From NCBI GenBank assembly GCA_963667435.1, contig OY763414.1:372001-436000 (forward strand): a DNA stretch of 64,000 nt, written 5' to 3'. The notes under the pieces were generated by a model. That model did no database searches. It had not been told where the DNA came from and worked only from the letters and a program-made list of their open reading frames with translations. Source of the DNA: Marispirochaeta sp963667435. GTDB taxonomy: Bacteria; Spirochaetota; Spirochaetia; JC444; Marispirochaetaceae. This document shows positions 51,268 to 60,178 of this stretch, one piece after another. The translations under genes were made by a program, and so were the position numbers. Each line of letters starts with the position of its first letter. Position 1 is the first letter of the stretch.

Positions 51268-52479
51268 TCAGTCCATATTCTTTATAAGGGCTGTTCCAAA
51301 CTCTGATGTTGAAATCTTGGTAGCACCTTCCATAAGGCGGGCGAAATCATAGGTAACCGTTTTATTTTCAATGGCACCGGTCATTCCCTTTTCAATCAGA
51401 TCTGCAACTTCCTGCCATCCCATATACTCAAACATCATACTTCCGGAGAGGATAACCGAGGAGGGATTAACCATATCCTTACCGGCATACTTGGGAGCAG
51501 TACCATGGGTTGCTTCAAATACAGCAACACCGGTTTTGTAGTTGATATTGGCTCCGGGAGCAATACCGATTCCTCCCACCTGGGCGGCAAGTGCATCGGA
51601 AATGTAATCACCATTAAGATTCATGGTTGCAATTACATCATACTCCGCCGGCCGGGTAAGAATCTGCTGAAGGAAGGCATCGGCAATTACATCCTTGATC
51701 AGTATTTTTCCTTCAGGGATTTCACCGGTTCCGATATCATCCCAGGTTACCGTTACATCACCGAATTCCTCTTTAGCAAGCTGATAACCCCACTCCCGGA
51801 AAGCTCCTTCGGTATACTTCATGATATTGCCTTTGTGCACCAAAGTGACGCTTTTGCGTCCCTGCTCAATGGCATACTCAATAGCAGCACGGATCAGTCG
51901 CTTAGAACCTGTAATACTTACCGGTTTGATTCCAATGCCAGAATCCTCACGAATATCCCATCCCATTTCTGTTTTAAGGAAGTTAATAAGCCTGACAGTT
52001 TTCGTCTCACCCTGGGCTGTTTCCATTCCCGCGTAAACATCCTCTGTATTTTCCCGGAAAACAACCATATCGATTAATTCTGGTTTAAGCACCGGGGAAG
52101 GTATTCCGGAATAGTATTTTACCGGGCGCTGGCAGACGTAAAGATCAAGATCCTGCCTGAGAGTAACATTTAGGCTTCGGAATCCACCTCCTACCGGAGT
52201 AGTCAGTGGTCCCTTTATCCCCACAAGATGTTCCCGGAATGCCTCTTCTGTTGCATCCGGAAGCCAGCTGCCGGTTTCCTTGAACGCCTTTTCGCCGGCA
52301 AGAACTTCCTTCCATTCCACCTTTCTCGACCCGCCATAGGCTTTTTCAACGGCAGCATCAAAAACACGGACCGCGGCAGCCCAGATGTCTGGTCCTATTC
52401 CGTCTCCCTCAATAAAAGGTATTATGGGGTTATCAGGTACATCCAACCCCTTGTCATTCATGGTAATATTCTGAGCCAT
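51268..52479 (-). CDS. icd: isocitrate dehydrogenase (NADP-dependent)
   Basis: A 403-residue enzyme converting isocitrate to 2-oxoglutarate and CO2. The substrate loop RSLNVTLRQD (101-110) contains Ser102, the equivalent of the phosphorylated serine of E. coli Icd. RENTEDVYAG is present, and HGTAPKYAGKD has Lys and Tyr in the positions that select NADP. GGGAG lies before the ATG. No other TCA gene is near. It is the first gene of a run of five minus-strand genes that ends with aroDE. Confidence 0.96.
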   Translation of the reverse strand: MAQNITMNDKGLDVPDNPIIPFIEGDGIGPDIWAAAVRVFDAAVEKAYGGSRKVEWKEVLAGEKAFKETGSWLPDATEEAFREHLVGIKGPLTTPVGGGFRSLNVTLRQDLDLYVCQRPVKYYSGIPSPVLKPELIDMVVFRENTEDVYAGMETAQGETKTVRLINFLKTEMGWDIREDSGIGIKPVSITGSKRLIRAAIEYAIEQGRKSVTLVHKGNIMKYTEGAFREWGYQLAKEEFGDVTVTWDDIGTGEIPEGKILIKDVIADAFLQQILTRPAEYDVIATMNLNGDYISDALAAQVGGIGIAPGANINYKTGVAVFEATHGTAPKYAGKDMVNPSSVILSGSMMFEYMGWQEVADLIEKGMTGAIENKTVTYDFARLMEGATKISTSEFGTALIKNMD

Positions 52480-52602
52480 ATTATCTCCCGAAAATATACG
52501 TATTTGCAGACCTCAGGGTATCAAATATGCTGAACCCGTACAAGTCGCATATCAGAGCGTGATTGCAAATAGGCCGGGTGTCTGGTACTATCCGAAACTG
52601 AT

Positions 52603-53706
52603 ATGAGAAAAACAATAAGCATGGGCATTCTCGGCAGTCTTCTTGTCGCTGTGATCCTTGTTACTGCCGCTCAATGCTCTTTTATAGATACGATCCGTCA
52701 CAGGGACACAGCCTACTTTATAAAAGGTACACCAGAACAGAAAAAGGAACTGACACAGCTTCTCGACCTTCTGAAAAACCAGGAAGACGGACGATACGAA
52801 TCACGCTATATACTGCTAAATGAAATAATAAAGATTCTTTATCAGGCAGAAGCAACGCAAGAGCTGAATCTGCTTCTCTCCACATACGTGGAAAATTCCC
52901 CGAACGATCCTTTCAATGGCTACTATCTCCTTGTGATTGCAGAAAATTATCGTTCACAGAAAGCATATCCCTTTGCGGTTCACTATTATGAACGAATCCT
53001 TAAAAACTATCCTGACCTGCAGGTTCGCCAGCAGTCAATCCACTACCTCTGTCTTAAAAGCCTTATCAGTCTGGTGGATGAGCCGGAAGTACGGGTACAA
53101 TATTACAAGGAGCTTATTGCCCGCTTCTCAGGTGATATAGAATTGGGTGAAACCTATTACTTTCTGGCAAAGACCTATGAAGATGTTGGCGAGTGGGATC
53201 TTGCCATACAGGCGTATAAAAAATTCCTGACCTACCCGGACACCTCTATTCCGGGAAATCCCAATGCCCAGTCAGACATAACCTCCATGATCAATTTCTA
53301 CGACCGACGAGATAAGGACTGGACTGTGGAAAGCCTGGACAGGCTGGTAAACAATATTAAAGCAGCAATCTGGAGAGGAGATGCCCGCAGGCTCAGGAGC
53401 TACATGGCAAGGGCAAACTTCTTCGCACTCTCCTGGGAACAGGAAGAGAGTGTTGCAGACGTTGATTTCCTTTCGGATATCGGCATATTCCTTTCCAGCA
53501 GCGTTCACTATACACGGGATCTCGATGAAGGGTCCAACTCCAAGGAGGCATACCTGCGGACATGGGGATGGTCGTACCGTATAAAAACCTGGTATCTATA
53601 CTTCAGGAGAATCAACTTTCCTGCCGATCCTGAAATTCATGGTCAATGGGAATGGGCAGGTATATACTTTGGGGAGAAACCCTTTGCCGGGAGCAATGAT
53701 GATTAG
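52603..53706 (+). CDS. TPR-like exported protein, probable lipoprotein
   Basis: A 367-residue protein with a hydrophobic signal (MGILGSLLVAVILVTAAQC). Cys25 follows AAQ, an atypical lipobox, so lipidation is uncertain. The body has TPR-like repeats, for instance YPFAVHYYERILKNYPD and WDLAIQAYKKFLTYPD. The C-terminal 120 residues (WRGDARRLRSYMARANFF onward) form a separate domain. The 3' end overlaps the lytic transglycosylase gene by eight bases. A role in envelope assembly is inferred only from this coupling. Confidence 0.78.
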   Translation: MRKTISMGILGSLLVAVILVTAAQCSFIDTIRHRDTAYFIKGTPEQKKELTQLLDLLKNQEDGRYESRYILLNEIIKILYQAEATQELNLLLSTYVENSPNDPFNGYYLLVIAENYRSQKAYPFAVHYYERILKNYPDLQVRQQSIHYLCLKSLISLVDEPEVRVQYYKELIARFSGDIELGETYYFLAKTYEDVGEWDLAIQAYKKFLTYPDTSIPGNPNAQSDITSMINFYDRRDKDWTVESLDRLVNNIKAAIWRGDARRLRSYMARANFFALSWEQEESVADVDFLSDIGIFLSSSVHYTRDLDEGSNSKEAYLRTWGWSYRIKTWYLYFRRINFPADPEIHGQWEWAGIYFGEKPFAGSNDD

Positions 53707-55066
53707 ACCCGTTACCGCGGGTATACCCACTGTTTTACTCTTGCTTCTCTTATTATTCAATTTCTCTGCATTTTCTACGCCCCTCCCCGATACTGGCGTT
53801 GCCGGTTTCCACCCATTCAGCGGAGCGGAACCGTTGGCAGCTGTATCCCGTGAACCCATGGAGGATAAACAGGGACACAAAGGCCTGCCGGTACACTCAA
53901 TAGAAAGTATCCGCTTTCCGGATATACCTGAAGTGGCTCGGGAACTGGAGCATTATTCATCCGGAGCCGGCCGAGATTACCTCATCCGTGTTCTTAACCG
54001 GGGTGAAACCTATTTAACCTTCATAAACCGCAAAGTACAGGAAATCGGACTCCCATGGGAGCTTGCATATCTTCCAATAATAGAATCCGCCTTCATCCCC
54101 GATGCGGTATCCAGAAGCGGGGCTACAGGGCTCTGGCAGTTTATGATGAACAGCATTTCACCCTATGACATGAGTGTAAACGAGTGGATGGATGAACGAA
54201 GAGACTTCTGGAAGGCAAGTACAGCTGCACTGCGCAAGCTGAAAACCAATTACGACATCCTTGGAGACTGGCTCCTTGCTATCGGTGCCTATAACTGCGG
54301 CCTGGGGGCTATGCAGAGGGCTGTTGCCGCCGCCGGGAGCAACAGCTTCTGGGATTTATCCCGGGGTGGATACATCCCCGTAGAAACACAGTCATATGTT
54401 CCCCGTTTTCTTGCAGTATCTCATCTGGCTTCCTATCCCGGACGCTACGGGCTTCCCGTTTTCTGGGATGCGGTAAACTGGACAAGAATCACAGTTACCG
54501 GGCCTGTCCACTTGAACCGGCTTGCTGAAGCAGCCGGTGTTCCTTTGAAAATACTTGCCGATGGAAACAAGGAGCTGAATCAACCGATAACACCACCCCT
54601 TAAAGATGGTTATAAACTGAAAATCCCGGAGGAATACGCCGATAAAATAAGAGACGCTCTTGGGAGGAATGATCTGAATCTGGTGGACGTAGAACTGTAC
54701 ACTATAAAAAACGGCGATACACTGTATGCCCTCAGCCGGCATTATGGAATCTCTGTCGATCTTCTTCTCGATTTCAACCCTGACCTTTCTCCCCGGAATC
54801 TGTGCATAGGCAGCAGAGTTGCCATCCCGCTTATGCAGCCTATGCCTGCCTACATAGGTGCAACCGCCCGGGTTGAATACTCCCTTTATTCGGCAGTAGA
54901 GTTTTATACCGTTAAATCCGGAGACACCCTCACTTCCATCGGTAAAATTTTTGGAACCAACCCCGGAGAACTTGCCCATAATAATGAAATCAGCCTTGAA
55001 ACCACCCTCCAGCCGGGCATGATTCTTAAAGTTCCTTCTATCACAGAGAAAGAGGCGGTTCAGTGA
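53699..55066 (+). CDS. MltD-like lytic transglycosylase with two LysM domains
   Basis: A 455-residue peptidoglycan-cleaving enzyme. A signal segment (TVLLLLLLLFNFSAFS) precedes the SLT domain, in which WELAYLPIIESAF holds the catalytic Glu129, followed by SGATGLWQFM and the AIGAYNCGLG motif. Two LysM modules end the chain (about 350-393, YTIKNGDTLYALSRHYG; about 407-452, YTVKSGDTLTSIGKIFG) and should bind glycan. GGGAG lies before a pair of ATG codons; I use the second for spacing. The gene overlaps both neighbours and so is translationally coupled to them. Confidence 0.92.
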   Translation: MIRPVTAGIPTVLLLLLLLFNFSAFSTPLPDTGVAGFHPFSGAEPLAAVSREPMEDKQGHKGLPVHSIESIRFPDIPEVARELEHYSSGAGRDYLIRVLNRGETYLTFINRKVQEIGLPWELAYLPIIESAFIPDAVSRSGATGLWQFMMNSISPYDMSVNEWMDERRDFWKASTAALRKLKTNYDILGDWLLAIGAYNCGLGAMQRAVAAAGSNSFWDLSRGGYIPVETQSYVPRFLAVSHLASYPGRYGLPVFWDAVNWTRITVTGPVHLNRLAEAAGVPLKILADGNKELNQPITPPLKDGYKLKIPEEYADKIRDALGRNDLNLVDVELYTIKNGDTLYALSRHYGISVDLLLDFNPDLSPRNLCIGSRVAIPLMQPMPAYIGATARVEYSLYSAVEFYTVKSGDTLTSIGKIFGTNPGELAHNNEISLETTLQPGMILKVPSITEKEAVQ

Positions 55067-55896
55067 TGAAACACTCCTTTCTCATGGCAATGATTTTTTC
55101 ACATTTTTTTCTTCTTTTTTCTGCCACCGCTGATCCTTCCACCAGGCTCAGTACAGACTGGGAAGCCGGTCTGCTGGATCTTACTATCACCCGGGATGTA
55201 GAATCTTTTTCTCCTGCAGAACGCAACCGGCTGGGAATGGAAGTAGATCAGGATCTTATAGATGAGTTTACTGTTTCCGCCGGCAGTCTGAGAATAAGTT
55301 CAGCAATGAGTATCTCAGACTGGCTTAACAAAAACCCCGCTCGTTTTCCCGAGTTTATTGAAGGTGTAAAAAAACTCAAACTCAAGGGAAGCAGTTACAC
55401 CAGGGATTTTTCCCAGCTGACTTTTCGTTATTCCGCGATGCTTTTTCCAGATATTGCTGCTGTATTCATTGAGCATTCACAGGGCTACCTGCCTCCTGTG
55501 CATCTGACATTTCAGCCGGCTGCCGATTTCACCGGCATTCTCATCTACGTAAAAGGTGTGTATCCTGTTCAGGGCGAAGAACGCAGGGATCGTTTATCCC
55601 CGGCTCTTTTTCCCCGCATATGGGACGATCAGATGAATCTGGTTTTCAGCCCCGGCATGATGGATGCTTCCCTGCTGCTGCATGAAGGTGCTGTCTGCTA
55701 TTCTGATGACCTTACATCACCTGAAGTAAAAGACAGAATAGGTCCCAATCCAATACGTATCCTTACCCGGAGAATATTCGGGCTTGTTCCCACGGATCCG
55801 GTTATTCCCGCCTCCGATGCCCGGGCAGTTTTAAATTCTCAAAAAGGAAAGGAACTTCTTTCCACAGGAAGAATTGCGTTCATCTACGGAGAATAA
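55066..55896 (+). CDS. exported protein of unknown function
   Basis: A 276-residue protein with a signal peptide (MAMIFSHFFLLFSATA) and no lipobox. The mature part has no catalytic motif that I recognise; sequences such as DFTGILIYVKGVYPVQGEERR and RIWDDQMNLVFSPGMM suggest beta structure, similar in feel to the LPP20/FlgT-like periplasmic proteins of spirochaetes. The ATG overlaps the stop of the lytic transglycosylase gene (TGATG), with AGAGGCGG just upstream, so the products may act together in the periplasm. Confidence 0.75.
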   Translation: MKHSFLMAMIFSHFFLLFSATADPSTRLSTDWEAGLLDLTITRDVESFSPAERNRLGMEVDQDLIDEFTVSAGSLRISSAMSISDWLNKNPARFPEFIEGVKKLKLKGSSYTRDFSQLTFRYSAMLFPDIAAVFIEHSQGYLPPVHLTFQPAADFTGILIYVKGVYPVQGEERRDRLSPALFPRIWDDQMNLVFSPGMMDASLLLHEGAVCYSDDLTSPEVKDRIGPNPIRILTRRIFGLVPTDPVIPASDARAVLNSQKGKELLSTGRIAFIYGE

Positions 55897-55912
55897 GTAC
55901 AAACGCTTATTA

Positions 55913-55941
55913 TTGACTTATCCACATTAATATGGTCTATT
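55913..55941 (+). promoter_or_regulatory. predicted promoter of the SH3-domain lipoprotein gene
   Basis: TTGACT (55913-55918) and TCTATT (55936-55941) are 17 bases apart. The transcript should start near 55948-55950, at the ATG (55949). No Shine-Dalgarno sequence is visible before this ATG. Confidence 0.42.
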
Positions 55942-55948
55942 GCATATC

Positions 55949-57256
55949 ATGCACTCTGTTAAAATCAGCCCGATTAAGAATAGTCTCCTGCTTCTATTGT
56001 CAGTGTTTTTTGTCTCCTGTTCGGGGGGTTCCATAGGCTATGGCGTTCTTCTCTGGCCATCCGATGATGTCCCTCTTGAAGCTGCTTCACTGGTTAAGAT
56101 AATCAGCGAATCGAGTATTGAAGATACCTATATTATAGAAAATGAAACCGGTGGTGACAAATACAGCCTTTCACAATGGCGAGTGGAGTTTTATGATGAT
56201 CGCGAAAATGCGGAAAAAGCAGCCCAGGCCTACCGACCTTTTGCCGATCAGATGGCCCTCAGTACCGAAGTAGGATTACCTGTGCGCGCTGATGATGATG
56301 CTGCAAGCGACAGGGTGTACCGCCTGCGAAAAAATGAAGAGATCAAGGTTCTCTCCCGTTCCAATAATGAACAGACCGTTGGTACATATCAGGGGTACTG
56401 GTACAAGATATTAACTGCCGACGGCACTGTAGGCTACTGTTTTGATCACTATCTTATTATCTACAGCAATGGAGAAAAAGAAGAGGTTCTCGCCAGGCAT
56501 GACAAAGATCCACGTATAGAGGATTTTCTTGCAACAACCTATTACCCCGAACGTTTTCTTCACCTTATTGACCGGGGAACCATAGATCTTGACACTTTGC
56601 GGCCGGAATTCGGTCTTTTCCCGGACGCTCAGAATAACAGAATACTGATAAATAATTCCAAATACCGCTTCGATGAACCCTACACAGGGATCAGTGAGGC
56701 CGGAAACAACCGTTATCTCTTCGACGACACAAGCCTCTATGTGACATTTCAGAATACCGCACCTCCTGTAACCTCAGTTATCCTGCAGTTCAAAATCGAC
56801 ACAACAGATGTTACTGCACGTTATGTGGCTATTCCTGACCTTGAAGAATTCCTTACCCAGGAAACAGAACGCAGAGATAATGCTCTAAAAACTATCATAG
56901 AATCCGGCAGTGACTTCTCCAGCAGTGCCTATGGGACCCTGCACATTGAGGAAACCGGGCAGTTTGAATGGACAGACAATAACCGGCTGATACCATCTGT
57001 ACTGAAGCCGCATTTTGGTAAAGGAGGTGTCATTCGTTTTGACCGCTTCCTTTCCGCCTCTCTTAACCGTGATTACGACGGTGCAGCCAGTTTTCATTTT
57101 CAGGGAGCCTCAAGGAATGAAGCCGTTTCTTTCCTCTATTCTCTGGAACAACAGGGCTTGCGCCTCACACTGGTAACAGATGAGAACATTTCCGATTTTG
57201 TTGTTCAGGATATCGGCTATAACTCCATGGTTCTCTTCATGTCCCGCCAGGAATAG
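55949..57256 (+). CDS. SH3-domain lipoprotein
   Basis: A 435-residue lipoprotein with lipobox FFVSC (Cys24). Residues about 95-160 form a bacterial SH3-type domain (GLPVRADDDAASDRVYRLRKNEEIKVLS, then GYWYKILTADGTVGYCFDHYL), usual in peptidoglycan-interacting proteins. The C-terminal 200 residues have an unidentified beta-rich domain. It follows the LysM transglycosylase cluster after 52 bases. The ATG lies just behind a predicted promoter, suggesting a leaderless message; the longest frame would use a TTG three codons upstream. Confidence 0.83.
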   Translation: MHSVKISPIKNSLLLLLSVFFVSCSGGSIGYGVLLWPSDDVPLEAASLVKIISESSIEDTYIIENETGGDKYSLSQWRVEFYDDRENAEKAAQAYRPFADQMALSTEVGLPVRADDDAASDRVYRLRKNEEIKVLSRSNNEQTVGTYQGYWYKILTADGTVGYCFDHYLIIYSNGEKEEVLARHDKDPRIEDFLATTYYPERFLHLIDRGTIDLDTLRPEFGLFPDAQNNRILINNSKYRFDEPYTGISEAGNNRYLFDDTSLYVTFQNTAPPVTSVILQFKIDTTDVTARYVAIPDLEEFLTQETERRDNALKTIIESGSDFSSSAYGTLHIEETGQFEWTDNNRLIPSVLKPHFGKGGVIRFDRFLSASLNRDYDGAASFHFQGASRNEAVSFLYSLEQQGLRLTLVTDENISDFVVQDIGYNSMVLFMSRQE

Positions 57257-57257
57257 T

Positions 57258-59240
57258 ATGTCATTTCTGCAGCTGAACAACATTTCGCTTGCTTTCGGCG
57301 ACAGGGATGTTTTAAAAGAGACAGATCTGCGCATAGGGTCCGGTGATCGTATAGCTCTTACCGGTGCAAATGGTTCAGGCAAATCATCTCTTTTAAAAAT
57401 TGCTGCAGAGATAAACAGTCCTGACAGCGGCGATATCTCCAAAAGCCCGGGTGCCCGCATAACCTATCTGCCCCAGACCGGTCTTGAGTACTCAGGCAAC
57501 ACCCTTGCTGAAGAGGCGGAAAAAGCCTTCGGCTATGTACACCGTATGATTGATCAGAAGAATGAGGTGGAACACAGTCTCGCCGGGATTGATGAATCAG
57601 ATCCAACCCTCGAAGAGCTTCTTAATACCCAGCATGAACTTGAAGAAGCCATTGCTTTTTCCGGGTACTATCTGAGGGAACAGCGTATTTCAGAAGTTCT
57701 CAACGGCCTGGGATTTACCATGGAGGATATGCAGAAAGAGACCGGCAGTTTTTCCGGCGGATGGCAGATGCGTATAGCCCTGGCAAAAGCCCTGCTCACA
57801 CATCCGGACCTGCTGCTTCTCGACGAGCCGACAAACTATCTTGATCTTGAGGCAAGAGACTGGCTTCAGGAGTTTCTTGCCGCTTTTTCCGGCGGCATTG
57901 TTCTGGTCAGTCATGACCGGCACTTTCTGGATTACACCTGCAACCGGGTGGCTGAATTGTTCCTGGCACGGCTCCGACTCTATACAGGCAATTACAGTGA
58001 ATACCTTAATCAGAGGGAAAAGGAACTCGAACAGCTGCAGAAAGCGTATACTGAACAGCAGGCCGAAATCAGCCGCCTCGAAAATTTCATTGAGCGGTTC
58101 CGCTACAATTCTTCGAAAGCACCTCTGGTACAGAGCAGGATAAAACAGCTTGAAAAGATAGTCCCCATAGAGCTGCCCGAGAGTATGAAGCATGTGCACT
58201 TCTCTTTCCCCTCTCCGCCTCACAGCGGCAAGCAGGTTCTGGTGTTTCATGACGGAGGTCGCATCTACGGAGAGCAAACCGTTTTCAGTGATGTTCAGCT
58301 GAATATTGAACGAGGTGAAAAACTTGCCCTGGTCGGAAAGAACGGTGCAGGTAAATCAACCCTCATGCGAATACTTGCCGGCGTGGATAACGGGTATACC
58401 GGCAGCATCAAACTTGGTACCGGTGTAAAAATCGGCTACTTTGATCAGAATATAGAAAAGACTCTCACGGGCAGTCACTCAATCTATGATGAAATTGAGA
58501 GAGAAACCCCGACAGAACTTATACCATCACTGAGAAGCCTTTTGGGAGCATTTCTATTTCGCGGTGATGATATTTTTAAACCTCTTGATGTACTTTCCGG
58601 AGGAGAAAAAAGCCGTCTGGCACTGCTCAAACTACTATTGAATCCTGTCAATCTGCTGATTCTTGATGAGCCAACCAACCATCTTGACCTTCAGACAAAA
58701 GAAGTACTGCTTGAGGTTCTTTCGGCATATGAGGGAACTCTTGTTTTCGTTTCTCACGATCGCTATTTTCTTGAAAAATTAGCAAACAGGATATTTGAAA
58801 TTGAAAATAAATCCGGTACCAACTTCCCGGGCGATTATCTATATTACCGCTCAATAAAGGAAAAATACCACCTGCAGGAAAGCGGAATTAGCGACGAGAG
58901 CCGGATCAGTGAAAATGAAAAACCTGTTTCAAAAACGGCTTCACAACAACACAGGGAAGAGTTGAAAACACACCAGGCTGCTCACCGTCGTCTTGTCAGA
59001 GAAGAAGAGTCCCTTCTTGAAACTATTGATTCCCTCGAAGCCTCAGTCACAGCTTTGCATGTTGAGCTTTCAAAACCGGAAGTCTATTCATCGGCAGATA
59101 AAGCAAGAGAGGTACAAACACACCTGGAGAAAACCCAGATAGAACTTGATGACGCTCATCAAAGATGGGAAAAGGTCTCCGACGATCTTGCCGCTGCTGA
59201 GGCTGCAATCGCTGCGGTACAGGGAACGGTGATTACATGA
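57258..59240 (+). CDS. ABC-F family ATPase (Uup/EttA-like)
   Basis: A 660-residue soluble protein with two ABC domains and no membrane part. The first has GANGSGKS (36-43), FSGGWQMRIALAKALL and LLLDEPTNYLDL; the second has GKNGAGKST, LSGGEKSRLALLKLLL and LILDEPTNHLDL. The linker between them is a charged helix, and the C-terminal 100 residues form a coiled coil, as in Uup. ABC-F proteins act on ribosomes. Start MSFLQL follows AGGA, one base after the upstream stop. Exact subfamily is uncertain. Confidence 0.93.
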   Translation: MSFLQLNNISLAFGDRDVLKETDLRIGSGDRIALTGANGSGKSSLLKIAAEINSPDSGDISKSPGARITYLPQTGLEYSGNTLAEEAEKAFGYVHRMIDQKNEVEHSLAGIDESDPTLEELLNTQHELEEAIAFSGYYLREQRISEVLNGLGFTMEDMQKETGSFSGGWQMRIALAKALLTHPDLLLLDEPTNYLDLEARDWLQEFLAAFSGGIVLVSHDRHFLDYTCNRVAELFLARLRLYTGNYSEYLNQREKELEQLQKAYTEQQAEISRLENFIERFRYNSSKAPLVQSRIKQLEKIVPIELPESMKHVHFSFPSPPHSGKQVLVFHDGGRIYGEQTVFSDVQLNIERGEKLALVGKNGAGKSTLMRILAGVDNGYTGSIKLGTGVKIGYFDQNIEKTLTGSHSIYDEIERETPTELIPSLRSLLGAFLFRGDDIFKPLDVLSGGEKSRLALLKLLLNPVNLLILDEPTNHLDLQTKEVLLEVLSAYEGTLVFVSHDRYFLEKLANRIFEIENKSGTNFPGDYLYYRSIKEKYHLQESGISDESRISENEKPVSKTASQQHREELKTHQAAHRRLVREEESLLETIDSLEASVTALHVELSKPEVYSSADKAREVQTHLEKTQIELDDAHQRWEKVSDDLAAAEAAIAAVQGTVIT

Positions 59241-59473
59241 AATACATTCCGAAAAACCGACCAGTACTGATCAGGCTTTTAATTCTGGGCGCCACCACCG
59301 GAACCTTGCTATGGGCATTGTGCGAAATGCTTGCAGATGCTGCAGGCTTGCCTTTCTGTCTCAGTCTGGGGCCTGTGGGATTCGATTTATATGTTGTATC
59401 CTTTTTTTTGCGCATTAATCCGGGTACTTTTCTGGGTGCTGCAGCCGGTTTTCTAATTTTCCGAAGGATTTAG
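59237..59473 (+). CDS. DUF4321-like small membrane protein
   Basis: A 78-residue protein with two hydrophobic segments (LIRLLILGATTGTLLWALCEML and NPGTFLGAAAGFLIF). The C-terminal pattern GFDLYVVSFFLRINPGTFLGA matches small DUF4321-type proteins that often precede maf, as here. It overlaps the ABC-F gene by four bases (ATGA) and ends eight bases before maf. Function is unknown. Confidence 0.8.
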   Translation: MKYIPKNRPVLIRLLILGATTGTLLWALCEMLADAAGLPFCLSLGPVGFDLYVVSFFLRINPGTFLGAAAGFLIFRRI

Positions 59474-59481
59474 CCGCTCAC

Positions 59482-60078
59482 ATGAAATTTGAAAAACTTA
59501 TAATTCTTGCCTCGGCCTCTCCCCAGCGGGCGGATCTTTTGCAAAGCGCCGGTCTCCCTTTCATGGTAATGGCCCAGGATGTGGATGAATCCCTAAATGG
59601 GGAAACACTTCAGGAGGAGGTACTGCGGATATCAGTCAAAAAAGCAGAAGCCTGCCTTCGGAACCTTGAAGGAAAGTCTATACCCGGACGTTGGATAACA
59701 GGGCTTGATACTGCTGTCGGTGTAGGCTGCGATATTTATGGAAAACCGTCAGATAGAGAAGAAGCAGTTACAACGATTTCTGCCATTCAGGGAAAAAGCC
59801 ACTATGTAGCCTCAGGGATTACCCTGATTGATACAGTTACCGGCAGGCGTAAAACAGAAGTTGTATCCACCAGGGTTGAGTTCCGCCCCATGACATCCCG
59901 CGAAATTGAGTGGTATGTTGATACTAACGAATGGGCCGGTGCTGCCGGAGGATACCGGATTCAGAAAAAAGCAGCGTTGTTTATTCGTTCCCTGGAAGGG
60001 AGCTATCATAATGTCGTGGGCTTGCCACTGGAAGCATTTTATGGCATGTTATGTGCGTTCAATTACCCGTTTTTATAA
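59482..60078 (+). CDS. maf: Maf-like nucleoside triphosphate pyrophosphatase
   Basis: A 198-residue house-cleaning pyrophosphatase that removes non-canonical or excess (d)TTP/UTP-like nucleotides. ILASASPQRADLLQ (8-21) is the N-terminal phosphate-binding signature, followed by DVDES, the catalytic GLDTAVGV and AGAAGGYRIQ near the end. The usual second motif is in DREEAV. It is in a row with the ABC-F and DUF4321-like genes, directly upstream of the rpsB leader. Confidence 0.9.
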   Translation: MKFEKLIILASASPQRADLLQSAGLPFMVMAQDVDESLNGETLQEEVLRISVKKAEACLRNLEGKSIPGRWITGLDTAVGVGCDIYGKPSDREEAVTTISAIQGKSHYVASGITLIDTVTGRRKTEVVSTRVEFRPMTSREIEWYVDTNEWAGAAGGYRIQKKAALFIRSLEGSYHNVVGLPLEAFYGMLCAFNYPFL

Positions 60079-60106
60079 ACTTTCACGTATGGAAACGGAA
60101 ATCCTC

Positions 60107-60173
60107 CACATACGCTGTATGTGAGAATTAGAGAGAAGGAAGCGGAACTCAATGTTCCGCAAACCTAGGAGGG
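60107..60173 (+). promoter_or_regulatory. structured rpsB leader with two hairpins and Shine-Dalgarno
   Basis: Two perfect 7-bp hairpins are present: CACATAC/GTATGTG with loop GCT (60107-60123) and GCGGAAC/GTTCCGC with loop TCAAT (60142-60160). Directly after the second comes AGGAGGG (60167-60173), five bases before the TTG start of rpsB. In other bacteria S2 represses rpsB-tsf by binding its leader; a similar feedback site is plausible. Confidence 0.5.
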
Positions 60174-60178
60174 AAACC

